A stretch of 64,000 nt of DNA, taken from contig CAVQHY010000008.1 of assembly GCA_963712465.1 (NCBI GenBank), positions 1-64,000 of the forward strand, read 5' to 3'. This document shows positions 24,534 to 34,750 of this stretch, one piece after another. The first letter of the stretch is position 1, and every line of letters starts with the position of its first letter. The stretch comes from CAVQHY01 sp963712465. GTDB taxonomy: Bacteria; Actinomycetota; Thermoleophilia; Gaiellales; Gaiellaceae. Under the pieces are notes generated by a model that was not told the origin of the DNA, did no database searches, and worked only from the letters and a program-made list of their open reading frames with translations. The translations under genes were made by a program, and so were the position numbers.

Positions 24534-25403
24534 TCAGACGCGAAGGAAACGCCGGAGCGTGATCCCCGATCCCGCAGCGCCGACCAGGAGGCTCACTCCG
24601 ATCAGAATCAGCGCCGTCAGGGTGAAGCTGAGCGCCTGCACATCGGGATTGGAGAAGGCGTCGTTTCGGTCGAGGATCGGGGATGCCGCCTTGCGTGTGA
24701 TCAGGAGCAGGACGACCGCGGCAATCGACCCGAGCAGGCCGCAGAGGAGCCCTTCGAGCATGAACGGGCCGCGCACGAACCAGTTGGTCGCGCCGACGAG
24801 CTTCATCACCTCGATCTCCCGCCGTCGGGAGAAGATCGAGAGCCTGATCGTGTTCGCGATCAGCATCGTGGAGGCCACGAGCAGGATCGCGCTACCGATG
24901 AGGAAGATCAGCCCGACGATGCGCGCAATCTGCAGGATCCTGTCGCTCTTCTCCTTCTCGGTCGTGACCTTCGAAACGCCCGCCGGCCGGGGTCTCAGCT
25001 TCTCGGCGATCACCTCCTTGTCCTCGGCGTCGACGGGTGTCACCTCGAACTTCGGTGGCAGCGGGTTGGATGCAAGCGCCCCGGTCAGGTCCGGGTAGCG
25101 CTCCTTCATGATCGAGAGCGCTTCGTCCTTCGAGACGAACGAGATCGACTCCACCTCGGGAATCGCTTGCAGGCGGCGGGCGACCGCGTTGATCTCGCGC
25201 GTCGACGCATCCTTCTCGAGGAAGACGTTCACCTGGATGTCCTTCTTGAGGTCGGTCGTGTACGAGAACACCCAGGAGCCGAGGGCGATGAACAGGCCGA
25301 GCAAGAACATCCCGATCAGAACGGTCATCGTCGCCGCGACCGACGTCGACAGATTCGCCCGGATCGAGGCAAGCGCCTCGCCGACGAAGAGCTTGGCCCT
25401 CAT
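24534..25403 (-). CDS. ftsX: Cell-division ABC permease FtsX
   Basis: A 289-residue protein: one N-terminal helix (about 20-45, LSTSVAATMTVLIGMFLLGLFIA), an extracytoplasmic domain (about 50-155, with QVNVFLEKDASTREINAVAR), and three C-terminal helices starting at about 165 (IARIVGLIFLIGSAILLVAS; EGLLCGLLGSIAAVVLLL; LTALILIGVSLLVGAAGSGI). FtsX with FtsE transmits division signals to murein hydrolases outside the membrane. The start lies 3 bases from the ftsE stop. Confidence 0.95.
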   Translation of the reverse strand: MRAKLFVGEALASIRANLSTSVAATMTVLIGMFLLGLFIALGSWVFSYTTDLKKDIQVNVFLEKDASTREINAVARRLQAIPEVESISFVSKDEALSIMKERYPDLTGALASNPLPPKFEVTPVDAEDKEVIAEKLRPRPAGVSKVTTEKEKSDRILQIARIVGLIFLIGSAILLVASTMLIANTIRLSIFSRRREIEVMKLVGATNWFVRGPFMLEGLLCGLLGSIAAVVLLLITRKAASPILDRNDAFSNPDVQALSFTLTALILIGVSLLVGAAGSGITLRRFLRV

Positions 25404-25406
25404 TGC

Positions 25407-26186
25407 CTAGGCGTAGCCGCCGCGGCGTTCGTCGCGCACGAGGGTGCCGTCTTCGAGCGCGATCACACGGCGGCGCATCTTGTCGACCATCTCGCGATCG
25501 TGCGTCGCCATCACGATCGTGGTTCCGGTGCGATTGATGCGGTAGAGAAGCTGCATGATCCCGACCGACGTGTCGGGATCGAGGTTTCCGGTCGGCTCGT
25601 CGCAGATGAGCAGCGGCGGGTGGTTCACCATCGAGCGAGCGATCGACACCCGCTGTTGCTCGCCGCCCGAGAGCTCGTGCGGGTAGGAGCTCCCCTTGTG
25701 GGTGAGACCGACCAGGCCGAGCACCTCCGGCACCTTGAGACGGATGTCCCTCCGCGAGGCCCCCTGCACCTTGAGCGCGTAGGCGATGTTCTCGAAGGCG
25801 CCGCGGTTGGGGAGAAGCTTGAAGTCCTGGAAGACGCAGCCGATGTTGCGCCGCAGCATCGGCACCTTCGAGCGCTTGAGCCGCTGCAGTTCGCGACCGC
25901 CGACGATGATCTTGCCCCTGGTCGGGTCGAGCTCCTTGAGGAGAAGGCGCATCATCGTCGACTTGCCCGAGCCGGAGGCGCCGACCACGAATACGAACTC
26001 ACCCTTCTCGATGTGAAACGACACGTCGCGGAGGGCGACGACATCCGGCTCGTACACCTTCGTCACGTTCTCGAAGACGATCATCGGCGTGCCGCTCGTG
26101 CGCGGCGGCGAGATCGCTTCCTCGGTCAGGACGGCCGTAGAGCTACCGTGGCCGTTCGTGTCAGACGGGTGAGTGGTCTCTTGCAC
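25407..26186 (-). CDS. ftsE: Cell-division ATP-binding protein FtsE
   Basis: A 259-residue protein whose first 35 residues are a low-complexity extension not found in most FtsE; an in-frame ATG just before IVFENVTKVYEPDVVALRDV could be the true start. The ATPase motifs are Walker A VVGASGSGKSTMMRLLL, VFQDFKLLPNRGAFENIAYAL, signature ELSGGEQQRVSIAR, Walker B LLICDEPTGNLDP and MATHDREMVDKM. It couples ATP turnover to FtsX in the divisome. Confidence 0.95.
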   Translation of the reverse strand: MQETTHPSDTNGHGSSTAVLTEEAISPPRTSGTPMIVFENVTKVYEPDVVALRDVSFHIEKGEFVFVVGASGSGKSTMMRLLLKELDPTRGKIIVGGRELQRLKRSKVPMLRRNIGCVFQDFKLLPNRGAFENIAYALKVQGASRRDIRLKVPEVLGLVGLTHKGSSYPHELSGGEQQRVSIARSMVNHPPLLICDEPTGNLDPDTSVGIMQLLYRINRTGTTIVMATHDREMVDKMRRRVIALEDGTLVRDERRGGYA

Positions 26187-26285
26187 CGGATCGCGCTACG
26201 GGCCAGGTCCCCCCGCGGCAGGGCCGTGACCGGTCTGGAGTTCCCGGTCAGCGAGTCTAGCGGAACTTCCGGTGGACTACGCCGC

Positions 26286-27393
<1,108 letters not shown>

Positions 27394-27404
27394 GAGACCG
27401 GATC

Positions 27405-28646
27405 CTAGCTTGCTCTCCAACGCAGCCGCAGCTCGGCGGGACGGCGGAACGCGAACCCTGCCGGCGGCGTCGCGTGCTCGAGCTCGAGCGCAGGCAGCTG
27501 CTCGAGCAGTGCACCGACCGCAACGGTGCCCTGCATGCGCGCCATGTTGAACCCGAGGCAATGGTGCGCGCCGTGGCTGAAGGCGAGGTGGTGACGCGCG
27601 TTGTCCCGCACGACGTCGTACCGCAGCGGATCGGGAAAGACCGACGGATCGCGGTTCGCGGCGAGCGTGCTCAGCCCGATGAACTCCCCACGTCCCAGGT
27701 CGACGCCGCCGAGCGACGTCTCGCGGCTCGTCCAGCGCTCGATGAAGCTGACCGGTGGAATCAGCCTGAGCGCCTCGTCGATCGCGCTCCCGAGCAGCTC
27801 GGGTTTCGCACGCACCCCGCTGAGCTGGTCGGGGTGCGAGAGGAGGAGCAGCACGGCGTTGAGCACCATCGACTCGACGGTCTCGACCGCACCGAAGAGG
27901 ATCACCCGCAGCTGGGCGACGATCTCGTCGTCGGTCAGGTCGTGGCCGTCTTCGTTCGCGACCGCCGACGTGACCGACTCGTCGGCGTCGGTTCTGACAC
28001 GCGCGATCTCGGCGAGCAGGATTTCGTTCAGCTCGTCTCGCGCCGCGTCGGCGCTGCGTTGGGGCTCCGGATCCCCGTCGTACACCATCGCGCCGGCGAA
28101 CGCCTCGTAGAAGCGTCGCACGGCGTGCACGTCGTCGAGCGACAGACCGAGGATGTCGCCGGCGACCCCGACCGCGAAGGGCCCTGCGAAGTCATGACCG
28201 AGCTCGCATTCCCGCTTCGGCCGCAGCGACTCGACGAGCTTCTCGACCCGAGCTCGCACCGGCGCCTCGAACCGCTCGCGCACCGCGCGAAGCCGGAACG
28301 GAGCGTCGAACGGCGCCCGCTGGCGCAGCTGGTCGGGGCCGTCCGTGGTGAGCATCATCACGCCGAGCGATGCCCGGACGAGGTTGGGCTCGGCCCAGAC
28401 CGTGAACGCGTCGCGGTCGCCGAGGAGCTCGCGGCCGAGCTCGTACGACGTCACGAGCCAGCCGCCGAGCGCCGGAACCCACGAGATCGGCTCGCATGCC
28501 CGGAGGGCGTCGAGCGCGACCTCCCGACCGGCCTCCTCCAAGTCGGCGAACTCGATCGCCGCGCCGCCCGGGAAGCGCGCCTGACGTTCGGCCTCGGCCG
28601 CGGGATCGAGCTCGACCTGCGAAACGAGCCCGACGAGCTCCGTCAC
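27405..28646 (-). CDS. Cytochrome P450
   Basis: A 413-residue soluble P450. The I-helix region reads VAQLRVILFGAVETVESMVL, where the usual AGxxT is replaced by FGAVET, so its oxygen-activation residue may be unusual. The ExxR of the K helix is harder to place. The heme loop FSHGAHHCLGFNMAR puts the thiolate at Cys363. VERWTSRETSLGGVDLGRGE and DPSVFPDPLRYDV are typical of the C-terminal half. Substrate and redox partner are unknown; no ferredoxin gene is near. It sits between secA and prfB, both housekeeping, an uncommon place for an accessory oxidase. Confidence 0.9.
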   Translation of the reverse strand: MTELVGLVSQVELDPAAEAERQARFPGGAAIEFADLEEAGREVALDALRACEPISWVPALGGWLVTSYELGRELLGDRDAFTVWAEPNLVRASLGVMMLTTDGPDQLRQRAPFDAPFRLRAVRERFEAPVRARVEKLVESLRPKRECELGHDFAGPFAVGVAGDILGLSLDDVHAVRRFYEAFAGAMVYDGDPEPQRSADAARDELNEILLAEIARVRTDADESVTSAVANEDGHDLTDDEIVAQLRVILFGAVETVESMVLNAVLLLLSHPDQLSGVRAKPELLGSAIDEALRLIPPVSFIERWTSRETSLGGVDLGRGEFIGLSTLAANRDPSVFPDPLRYDVVRDNARHHLAFSHGAHHCLGFNMARMQGTVAVGALLEQLPALELEHATPPAGFAFRRPAELRLRWRAS

Positions 28647-28714
28647 GTCTGGTCTACAGGGAAGGGGGCGAGGGGACTAGGGAAGGGGGAAAGGGGTAAC
28701 CGCAGGTTTCCCCA

Positions 28715-28730
28715 CCGGGGGCTCCCCCGG
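28715..28730 (-). terminator. GC-only hairpin downstream of secA
   Basis: CCGGGGG-CT-CCCCCGG is a perfect inverted repeat in the 105-base gap between the secA stop and the P450 start. The gap is otherwise purine-rich on the plus strand. There is no U-run, so it may only pause or protect the transcript. Confidence 0.35.
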
Positions 28731-28751
28731 CAACCGGCAGGTTTCTGGGGG

Positions 28752-31415
28752 TCATGAGCCGTGGCATTTCTTGTACTTCTTGCCGGAACCGCAGGGGCAG
28801 GGGTCGTTGCGGCCGACCCTCTCCTCCTCGGAGACCACGCGCTGCGGCGCAGCGACGGACTCGGTGATCGGCGGGACGGTCGCCACGGCTCCCTCGGCTA
28901 CGCCGGCCGCTTGGATGGCGTCGGCGCCGGCGACCGACTCGTGCTCGTAGAAGAGCCCGCCGTTCGGGGCCGACGCGGGCTCGAGCTCCTCGGCGTCCTG
29001 GCGCTCGATCTCGACCCGCAGCAGGTAACGCACGACCTCTTCGCGGATCAGCGCCGACAGCTCCTCGAACATCGCGTGACCCTCACCGCGGTATTCGACG
29101 AGCGGGTCTTTCTGGGCCATTGCGCGCAGGTGGATGCCCTCGCGCATGTACTCCATCGCCTCGAGGTGCTCGCGCCAGCGCAGATCGACGACCTGAAGCA
29201 CGAGGTAGCGCTCGACCCGGCGGAGAAGCGGCTTGTCGGGCTCCTCCGGATCGGGCCCGATGTCCTCTTCCTTGTGACCGTAGGCGTCGCGTGCATCCTC
29301 CTGGAGCTCCTCGATCAGCTCCTCCTGCGTCAGCCCGTTCATCTCCTCGCGTGTGAACTCGGTCTCGTAGAGGGTCTCCATCTCGCGGTAGAGGGAGTCG
29401 AGATCCCACTCCTCGGCGAACTCGGATTCGGTGTGCTGGCGCACGATCCGGTCGACGACCTCGTCGATCCAGGCGTACATGTCCTCCGAGAGATCCTCGC
29501 CCTCGAGCACGCTGCGGCGCTGCTCGTAGATGACCATCCGCTGCGTGTTCATGACGTCGTCGTACTTGAGGACGTTCTTGCGCGACACGAAGTTCTGCTC
29601 CTCGACCTTCTTCTGGGCGTTCTCGATCTGCTTCGAGAGGATCGACGCCTCCATGGGCTGGTCGTCGGGGAGCTTGAAGCGGTCGATGATCTTGTAGATC
29701 CGGTCGCCGGCGAACAGGCGCACGAGCTCGTCCTGGGCCGACAGGTAGAAGCGAGACTCGCCCGGGTCGCCCTGCCGCCCCGAGCGGCCGCGCAGCTGGT
29801 TGTCGATGCGGCGCGCCTCGTGGCGTTCGGTGCCGAGGACATAGAGGCCTCCGAGGTCCCGAACGCCCTCGCCGAGCTTGATGTCGACGCCGCGACCGGC
29901 CATGTTGGTGGCGATCGTGACGGCGCCGAGCTCGCCCGCGTCCTTGATGATCTCCGCCTCGCGCTCGTGCTGCTTCGCGTTCAGGACGTTGTGCGGGATC
30001 CCCTGGCGCTCCAGCAGCTTCGAGAGGTGCTCGGAGACCTCTACCGAGATGGTGCCGACGAGTACGGGCTGCCCCTTCTCGTGGCGCTCCTTGATGTCCT
30101 CGATCACCGCGTCGTAGCGCGCTTCCTTCGTCTTGAAGATGAAGTCGTTCTCGTCCAGTCTCTCGACGGCGACGTTCGTCGGGATCTCGACCACGGAGAG
30201 GTCGTAGATCTCCTGGAACTCCTTCTCCTCCGTCTTGGCCGTGCCGGTCATGCCCGCGAGCTTGTCGTAGAGGCGGAAGTAGTTCTGGAGCGTGATCGTC
30301 GCGAGCGTGACGTGCTCCTCCTTGATCGCCACGCCCTCCTTCGCCTCGATCGCCTGGTGGAGTCCTTCCGACCAGCGTCGCCCCTCCATGATCCGGCCGG
30401 TGAACTCGTCGACGATCTTGACCTCGCCGTCCATGACGACGTAGTCGTCGTCTCGGTGATAGAGCGACTCAGCCTTCATCGCCTGGGTCATGTGGTTGAC
30501 GAGCTGTGCGTTTCGCGGGTCGTAGAGGTTCTCGATGCCGAGCGCATGCTCGACCGCCTCGATCGCGGACTCTCGCGGAGAGACGGTCTTGAACTTCTCG
30601 TCGAACTCGTAGTCGGCCCCGTCGTCCTCGACGGGCATGCCCTTGGGTACGAACTTCGTCGGCACTGGGCGCAGCTGGCGGACGATCCGGGCGAAGTCGT
30701 AGTACATCTTCGCGGCCGTCTCCGGCTCGCCCGAGATGATCAGCGGCGTGCGCGCCTCGTCGACCAGGATCGAGTCGACCTCGTCGACGATCGCGTACCT
30801 GCGGCTGCGCTGAACACACCCCTCGAGCGACGTCGCCATGTTGTCGCGGAGGTAATCGAAGCCGAACTCCGAGTTCGTGCCGTAGGTGATGTCCGCCGCG
30901 TAGGCCTCCCGTCGCTCGACGAACGGCATCATGTTCCGGATGAACCCCGCACGCATGCCGAGCGCCTCGTACACCGGCCCCATCCACTCGGCGTCGCGCT
31001 TGGCGAGGTAGTCGTTGACGGTCACGAGATGGACGCCCTCGCCCGGAAGCGCGTTCAGGTAGAGAGGCATGGTCGCGACGAGGGTCTTCCCCTCTCCGGT
31101 CTTCATCTCCGCGATATCGCCTTCGTGGAGGACGATCGCGCCCATCAGCTGCACGTCGAACGGCCGCAGGCCGAGCGCGCGGCGAGCCGCCTCTCGCGCC
31201 GTGGCGTAGGCCTCGAAGACGAGCGCGTCGAGCTCCTCGCCGTTTTCGAGCCGCTGCCTGAACTCGCCGGTCTTCCCGGCGAGCTCGGTATCGGACAGCC
31301 GCTCGAGCTCGGGCTCGAGGGAGGTGATGTAGGCCGCCTGCTCGGCGAGGCGCTTGAGCCGCCGTCCCTCGCCCATGCGGAGGACTTTCTCGAGTGCTCC
31401 GTAGTTCTGCGGCAT
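28752..31415 (-). CDS. secA: Preprotein translocase ATPase SecA
   Basis: An 887-residue protein. NBD1 has MKTGEGKTLVATMPLYL (Walker A), VNDYLAKRDAEWM and VDEVDSILVDEARTPLIISG. The preprotein cross-linking domain follows, then NBD2 with MTGTAKTE, ATNMAGRGVDIKLG and LRGRSGRQGDPG. The C-terminal tail ends GRNDPCPCGSGKKYKKCHGS, the zinc-binding SEC-C motif that contacts SecB or lipids. It drives secretion through SecYEG. Only one secA is seen here. It is followed by a P450 gene and prfB on the same strand. Confidence 0.98.
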   Translation of the reverse strand: MPQNYGALEKVLRMGEGRRLKRLAEQAAYITSLEPELERLSDTELAGKTGEFRQRLENGEELDALVFEAYATAREAARRALGLRPFDVQLMGAIVLHEGDIAEMKTGEGKTLVATMPLYLNALPGEGVHLVTVNDYLAKRDAEWMGPVYEALGMRAGFIRNMMPFVERREAYAADITYGTNSEFGFDYLRDNMATSLEGCVQRSRRYAIVDEVDSILVDEARTPLIISGEPETAAKMYYDFARIVRQLRPVPTKFVPKGMPVEDDGADYEFDEKFKTVSPRESAIEAVEHALGIENLYDPRNAQLVNHMTQAMKAESLYHRDDDYVVMDGEVKIVDEFTGRIMEGRRWSEGLHQAIEAKEGVAIKEEHVTLATITLQNYFRLYDKLAGMTGTAKTEEKEFQEIYDLSVVEIPTNVAVERLDENDFIFKTKEARYDAVIEDIKERHEKGQPVLVGTISVEVSEHLSKLLERQGIPHNVLNAKQHEREAEIIKDAGELGAVTIATNMAGRGVDIKLGEGVRDLGGLYVLGTERHEARRIDNQLRGRSGRQGDPGESRFYLSAQDELVRLFAGDRIYKIIDRFKLPDDQPMEASILSKQIENAQKKVEEQNFVSRKNVLKYDDVMNTQRMVIYEQRRSVLEGEDLSEDMYAWIDEVVDRIVRQHTESEFAEEWDLDSLYREMETLYETEFTREEMNGLTQEELIEELQEDARDAYGHKEEDIGPDPEEPDKPLLRRVERYLVLQVVDLRWREHLEAMEYMREGIHLRAMAQKDPLVEYRGEGHAMFEELSALIREEVVRYLLRVEIERQDAEELEPASAPNGGLFYEHESVAGADAIQAAGVAEGAVATVPPITESVAAPQRVVSEEERVGRNDPCPCGSGKKYKKCHGS

Positions 31416-31433
31416 CGGACTAGAGGGTAGCGA

Positions 31434-31976
31434 TCAGAGGGGATTCACCGTCAAGGCCCAGCGGCCGTCTCCGACCCTATCGGCGCGGGCGACGAAGGAC
31501 TCAAATCGAGCACGCCCGCGCTCCTCGATCTCGTGCAGGGCGACGGCGAGCTCGGGCAACGGCGTCTCCACCGGCTCACCGTCGACGGATGACGTGACCT
31601 CGCCGTCGGGCGCCGCGACGACCTCGAGCGAGCCGGCCGAGATCGAGGCGGACAGGGCGACGATCTCGACGTCGAGCGACCGGGCTCCGACGGCCCAGCG
31701 GTTGTCCGGGCGCCGGGTTGCGTTGACCGCGTACGGACGATCGACGCTTCCGGCGACCACCGCTGCGAGCGCTTGCGCCGCCTCATCGCCGACGCCCTCC
31801 GCCCCGACCAGCGACCCGTCTTCGAGCACGAGGAGCTCGAGCTCCTCGACGCCGGCCGCATCGAGCGCCGGCAGGTCGACCAGCCAGGTGGCGTCCCAGC
31901 GGCGGACACGCGAGAGCCCGGTGATGCCCGCGGGGAGCTGCATTCCCTTCGGCTCGATCGGATCCAATCCTGTCAC
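31434..31976 (-). CDS. Uncharacterised 180-residue protein
   Basis: I do not recognise the family. The sequence starts MTGLDPIEPKGMQLPAGITG and is acidic, with predicted mixed alpha/beta structure (ELELLVLEDGSLVGAEGVGD, SLDVEIVALSASISAGSLEV) and no signal peptide, membrane helix or Cys motif. It is co-oriented between comF and secA, 18 bases from both neighbours, where many bacteria carry the ribosome hibernation factor hpf/raiA. It has no resemblance to that factor. Confidence 0.7.
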   Translation of the reverse strand: MTGLDPIEPKGMQLPAGITGLSRVRRWDATWLVDLPALDAAGVEELELLVLEDGSLVGAEGVGDEAAQALAAVVAGSVDRPYAVNATRRPDNRWAVGARSLDVEIVALSASISAGSLEVVAAPDGEVTSSVDGEPVETPLPELAVALHEIEERGRARFESFVARADRVGDGRWALTVNPL

Positions 31977-31994
31977 GGTCGCACCACGTCGAAT

Positions 31995-32675
31995 CTAGCG
32001 CATCCGTCCTTGGGGGCGGACGGCCCGCGCGAACGTGACGACATCGACCTCCCTCGCGCCCGCACGCCGAAGCTCTGTCGCCGCCGCCGAGACCGTTGCG
32101 CCGGTCGTGTACACGTCGTCGACGAGCACGAGACGCCCCCCGGCAGCGCCGGCCGCCCGGAAGCGGTCCCTGACGTTCGCCCGTCGGGCGGTGCGCGAGA
32201 GGCCGGCCTGACGGCGCGTGAAGCCCTGCCGCTCGAGGACGGGGGTCACCGGGAGAGCCCAGGCGTCGGCAAGTGCCCGGGCGAGGGCCTGAGCCGCATT
32301 CTGACCGCGCCAGAGCGTGCGCTCGGCCTCGCCCGGAACGAAGGCGATCCCCTCCGCAGGGGGCCGCGGAACCACCTCCACGACGACCAGCGCGAACGTC
32401 TCGGCGAGCCGGCGAAGACCGCGCTCCTTCCAGGCCGCAACCAGCCTCCGAGCCGTGCCCTCGTAGACGACCGCGCTTCGCGCGGACGCGAAAGCGATCC
32501 GTCGGCCCGAGCATTCCGCGCAGCGCTCCACGGGCCATGCGGTCGGCGCCCCGCACCGGGCGCAGAGCGGTGGCCGTAGGCGTACGAGGGCTGCGAGGCA
32601 GGGTTCGCACACGAGCGGCCCGTCGGCGCCGCACGACGCGCAGCGAACGGGCAGCAGCAGATCGACGAGCCCCAC
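31995..32675 (-). CDS. ComF-family phosphoribosyltransferase-like protein
   Basis: A 226-residue protein. The N-terminus has a zinc-ribbon pair (CASCGADGPLVCEPCLAALV; CARCGAPTAWPVERCAEC), then a phosphoribosyltransferase domain with LVLVDDVYTTGATVSAAATEL, the PRPP-binding motif. Relatives include ComFC, needed for natural transformation, and GntX. No other competence gene lies in this window, so a DNA-uptake role is unproven. Confidence 0.88.
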   Translation of the reverse strand: MGLVDLLLPVRCASCGADGPLVCEPCLAALVRLRPPLCARCGAPTAWPVERCAECSGRRIAFASARSAVVYEGTARRLVAAWKERGLRRLAETFALVVVEVVPRPPAEGIAFVPGEAERTLWRGQNAAQALARALADAWALPVTPVLERQGFTRRQAGLSRTARRANVRDRFRAAGAAGGRLVLVDDVYTTGATVSAAATELRRAGAREVDVVTFARAVRPQGRMR

Positions 32676-32720
32676 GCACCGAGCGTACGAGCCGGATTCG
32701 CACGCGGGTGCGTCGAGGTG

Positions 32721-33746
32721 TCAGGAATTCGATGCGGCCGGGTAGCGTAGGACGCTCTCGGCGAGCTTCGACGCGTCGCCGAAGATCCCGGCGATCGCGA
32801 GCCCCTCGTCTGGAACCCGCGTCCCGGGCAGCAGCGCGGCGCGGCGGATCGCGGCGGCGCGCCCGACGTGGCATTCGGCTCCGATCGCCGCCGGGCCCCG
32901 GATCTGGGAGTCCGCCTCGACGCGCACGTTCGGGCCGAGCACGATCGGGCCGTCGAGGACCGCGGACGGGTCGATCGAGCAACCCGCCTCCGCCCACACG
33001 CCCGGGGCGACCTCCTCGCCGGGAATCTCGACGCGCACGTGCCCGAGCACGGCGTCGAGGATCGAGTTGCGAAACTCGTCGAGGTCGCCGATGTCGTTCC
33101 AGTACGCCATCGTCGTGTACGCAAACACGGGCTCGCCGGCTGCGATCAGCTGCGGCCACAGGTCGCGGCCGAAGTCGACGAGCGTGTCGGCCGGGATCCG
33201 ATCGAGCAGCTCGGGCTCGATCACGTAGACGCCGCAGTTGGCGAGCTCCGACTTCGCTTCGTCCCGTCGGGGCTTCTCCTGGAATCCGCGAATTCGCGTG
33301 TCACGGTCGAGGATGACGACGCCGTAGGAGGAGGGATCCGAGACGGGTTTGACCGTGAGGGTGGCGAGCGCTCCCATGCGCCGGTGATGACCCAGGAGCG
33401 CCGTGACGTCGACGTCGTGGAGCCCGTCGCCGGACGTGACGAGGATCGTGTCGTCGCCGAAGAACTCCTGCAGCTTCTTCGTCCCACCAGCCGTGCCCAG
33501 AAGCTCCGGCTCGAAGGACCACCTGATCGACATGTCGAGGCTCGAGCCGTCCCCGAAGTGGCTCTGGATCGCCTCCGGGAAGTGGTGGATGTTGATGCCT
33601 ACCTCACGGACGTCGTGGCGGTGGAGGAGGTTGAGCAGGTGGTGGAGCACCGGCCGGTTGGCCACGGGCATCATCGGCTTGGGCAGGAAGTCGGTGAGGG
33701 GTCGCAGACGCGTCCCCAGTCCCGCCGCCATCACCATCGCCTTCAC
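32721..33746 (-). CDS. NDP-sugar pyrophosphorylase (mannose-1-phosphate guanylyltransferase-like)
   Basis: A 341-residue protein. The N-terminal nucleotidyltransferase domain starts MKAMVMAAGLGTRLRPLTDF with the G-x-G-T-R-x-R-P-L-T signature and LPKPMMPVANRPVLHHLL; LVTSGDGLHDVD binds metal and nucleotide. The last 80 residues are left-handed beta-helix repeats (AVLDGPIVLGPNVRVEADSQ). It makes an NDP-hexose for envelope glycans. Its ATG overlaps the mtnA stop (ATGA). It is the last gene of the sugar cluster. Confidence 0.85.
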   Translation of the reverse strand: MKAMVMAAGLGTRLRPLTDFLPKPMMPVANRPVLHHLLNLLHRHDVREVGINIHHFPEAIQSHFGDGSSLDMSIRWSFEPELLGTAGGTKKLQEFFGDDTILVTSGDGLHDVDVTALLGHHRRMGALATLTVKPVSDPSSYGVVILDRDTRIRGFQEKPRRDEAKSELANCGVYVIEPELLDRIPADTLVDFGRDLWPQLIAAGEPVFAYTTMAYWNDIGDLDEFRNSILDAVLGHVRVEIPGEEVAPGVWAEAGCSIDPSAVLDGPIVLGPNVRVEADSQIRGPAAIGAECHVGRAAAIRRAALLPGTRVPDEGLAIAGIFGDASKLAESVLRYPAASNS

Positions 33747-34750
33747 TGCTCGCTCTCCTCAGCCGCCGGAGCGGCAAGCCCCCCGTCAGCGGGGATCGCG
33801 TCTCGCAGCGACTCCGAGTACGGCGTCCGATGTACGCCCAGCTCCGTGACGACGGCGCCGATCAGCTCTGCGGGAGTCACGTCGAACGCCGGGTTCCTGG
33901 CGATGAACCGCTCGGTGACCTCGCCCGGCGCGCGTTCCTCGATCGGGATCTCGTCCCCGCCGGCGGTGGCCTGGTCGACCGTGGTGGTCGGCGCGACCAC
34001 CGTGAAAGGGATGTCGTGGCGGGTGGCCAGCACCGCGAGAGAATACGTGCCGATCTTGTTGGCCGTGTCGCCGTTGGCCGCGATGCGATCGGCGCCGACG
34101 AACACGTGCGTGACCTCGCCGCGGGCCATCAGCGAGCCGGCCGCCGAGTCCGCGATCACCGCGTAGGGCACGCCGAGGCGCTCGAGCTCGTACGCGGTGA
34201 GACGGGAGCCCTGGAGCAGGGGCCTTGTTTCGTCCACGACGACGTGCTCGACCAGCCCACGGGCGAAGGCGCTCCGGACGGCGCCCAGCGCCGTGCCGTA
34301 GCCGCCCGTCGCCAGCGCGCCCGTGTTGCAGTGCGTGAGGATCCGGGCGCCGCTCGAGAGGAGGCCGGCCGCGTGCTCGCCCATGCGCCGGCAGCGCTCG
34401 ACCTCCTCCACGTGGATCGCGCGGGCCCGCTCCGCGGGATCCACGGCGCGTCGAACCTCGCCGACCGCCCAGGCGAGATTGATCGCCGTGGGCCGCGACG
34501 CGACGAGCGTTGCGGCCGCGGCGTCGGCGTTCTCGCCGCGCTCCACCGCGAGCGCGTACCCGTAGGCACCGGCGATTCCGATCAGCGGGGCGCCGCGCAC
34601 CGCGAGCGTGGCGATCGCGTGGGCGACGTCCGCCGCCGAGCGGCAGACGAGCTCGAGCTCCTGCTCCGGGAGTCGGCGCTGGTCGAGCAGGACGACACGG
34701 TCCCTCTCGAGCCGGATGATCTCGTCGGGGGCTAGGTCCCCTCGTTCCAG
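33743..34750 (-). CDS. mtnA: S-methyl-5-thioribose-1-phosphate isomerase
   Basis: About 325-335 residues. LAVRGAPLIGIAGAYGYALA, ARILTHCNTGALATGGYGTA, HVVVDETRPLLQGSRLTAYE, FVGADRIAANGDTANKIGTY and VVAPTTTVDQATAGGDEIPI are the family's diagnostic segments, with the catalytic Cys in THCNTG and Asp in GADRIAANGD. It converts methylthioribose-1-phosphate to methylthioribulose-1-phosphate in methionine salvage. No ATG, GTG or TTG occurs at the expected start, between the ahcY stop and IIRLERDRVVLLDQ; a CTG at 34750 overlapping ahcY is the nearest candidate. The start is therefore unresolved. Confidence 0.9.
   Translation of the reverse strand: MERGDLAPDEIIRLERDRVVLLDQRRLPEQELELVCRSAADVAHAIATLAVRGAPLIGIAGAYGYALAVERGENADAAAATLVASRPTAINLAWAVGEVRRAVDPAERARAIHVEEVERCRRMGEHAAGLLSSGARILTHCNTGALATGGYGTALGAVRSAFARGLVEHVVVDETRPLLQGSRLTAYELERLGVPYAVIADSAAGSLMARGEVTHVFVGADRIAANGDTANKIGTYSLAVLATRHDIPFTVVAPTTTVDQATAGGDEIPIEERAPGEVTERFIARNPAFDVTPAELIGAVVTELGVHRTPYSESLRDAIPADGGLAAPAAEESEQ

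Noticed and set aside
28761..31430. An 889-codon plus-strand frame opposite secA
   Set aside because: Antisense shadow of secA; low-complexity Leu/Asp/Val/Arg composition and no domain.
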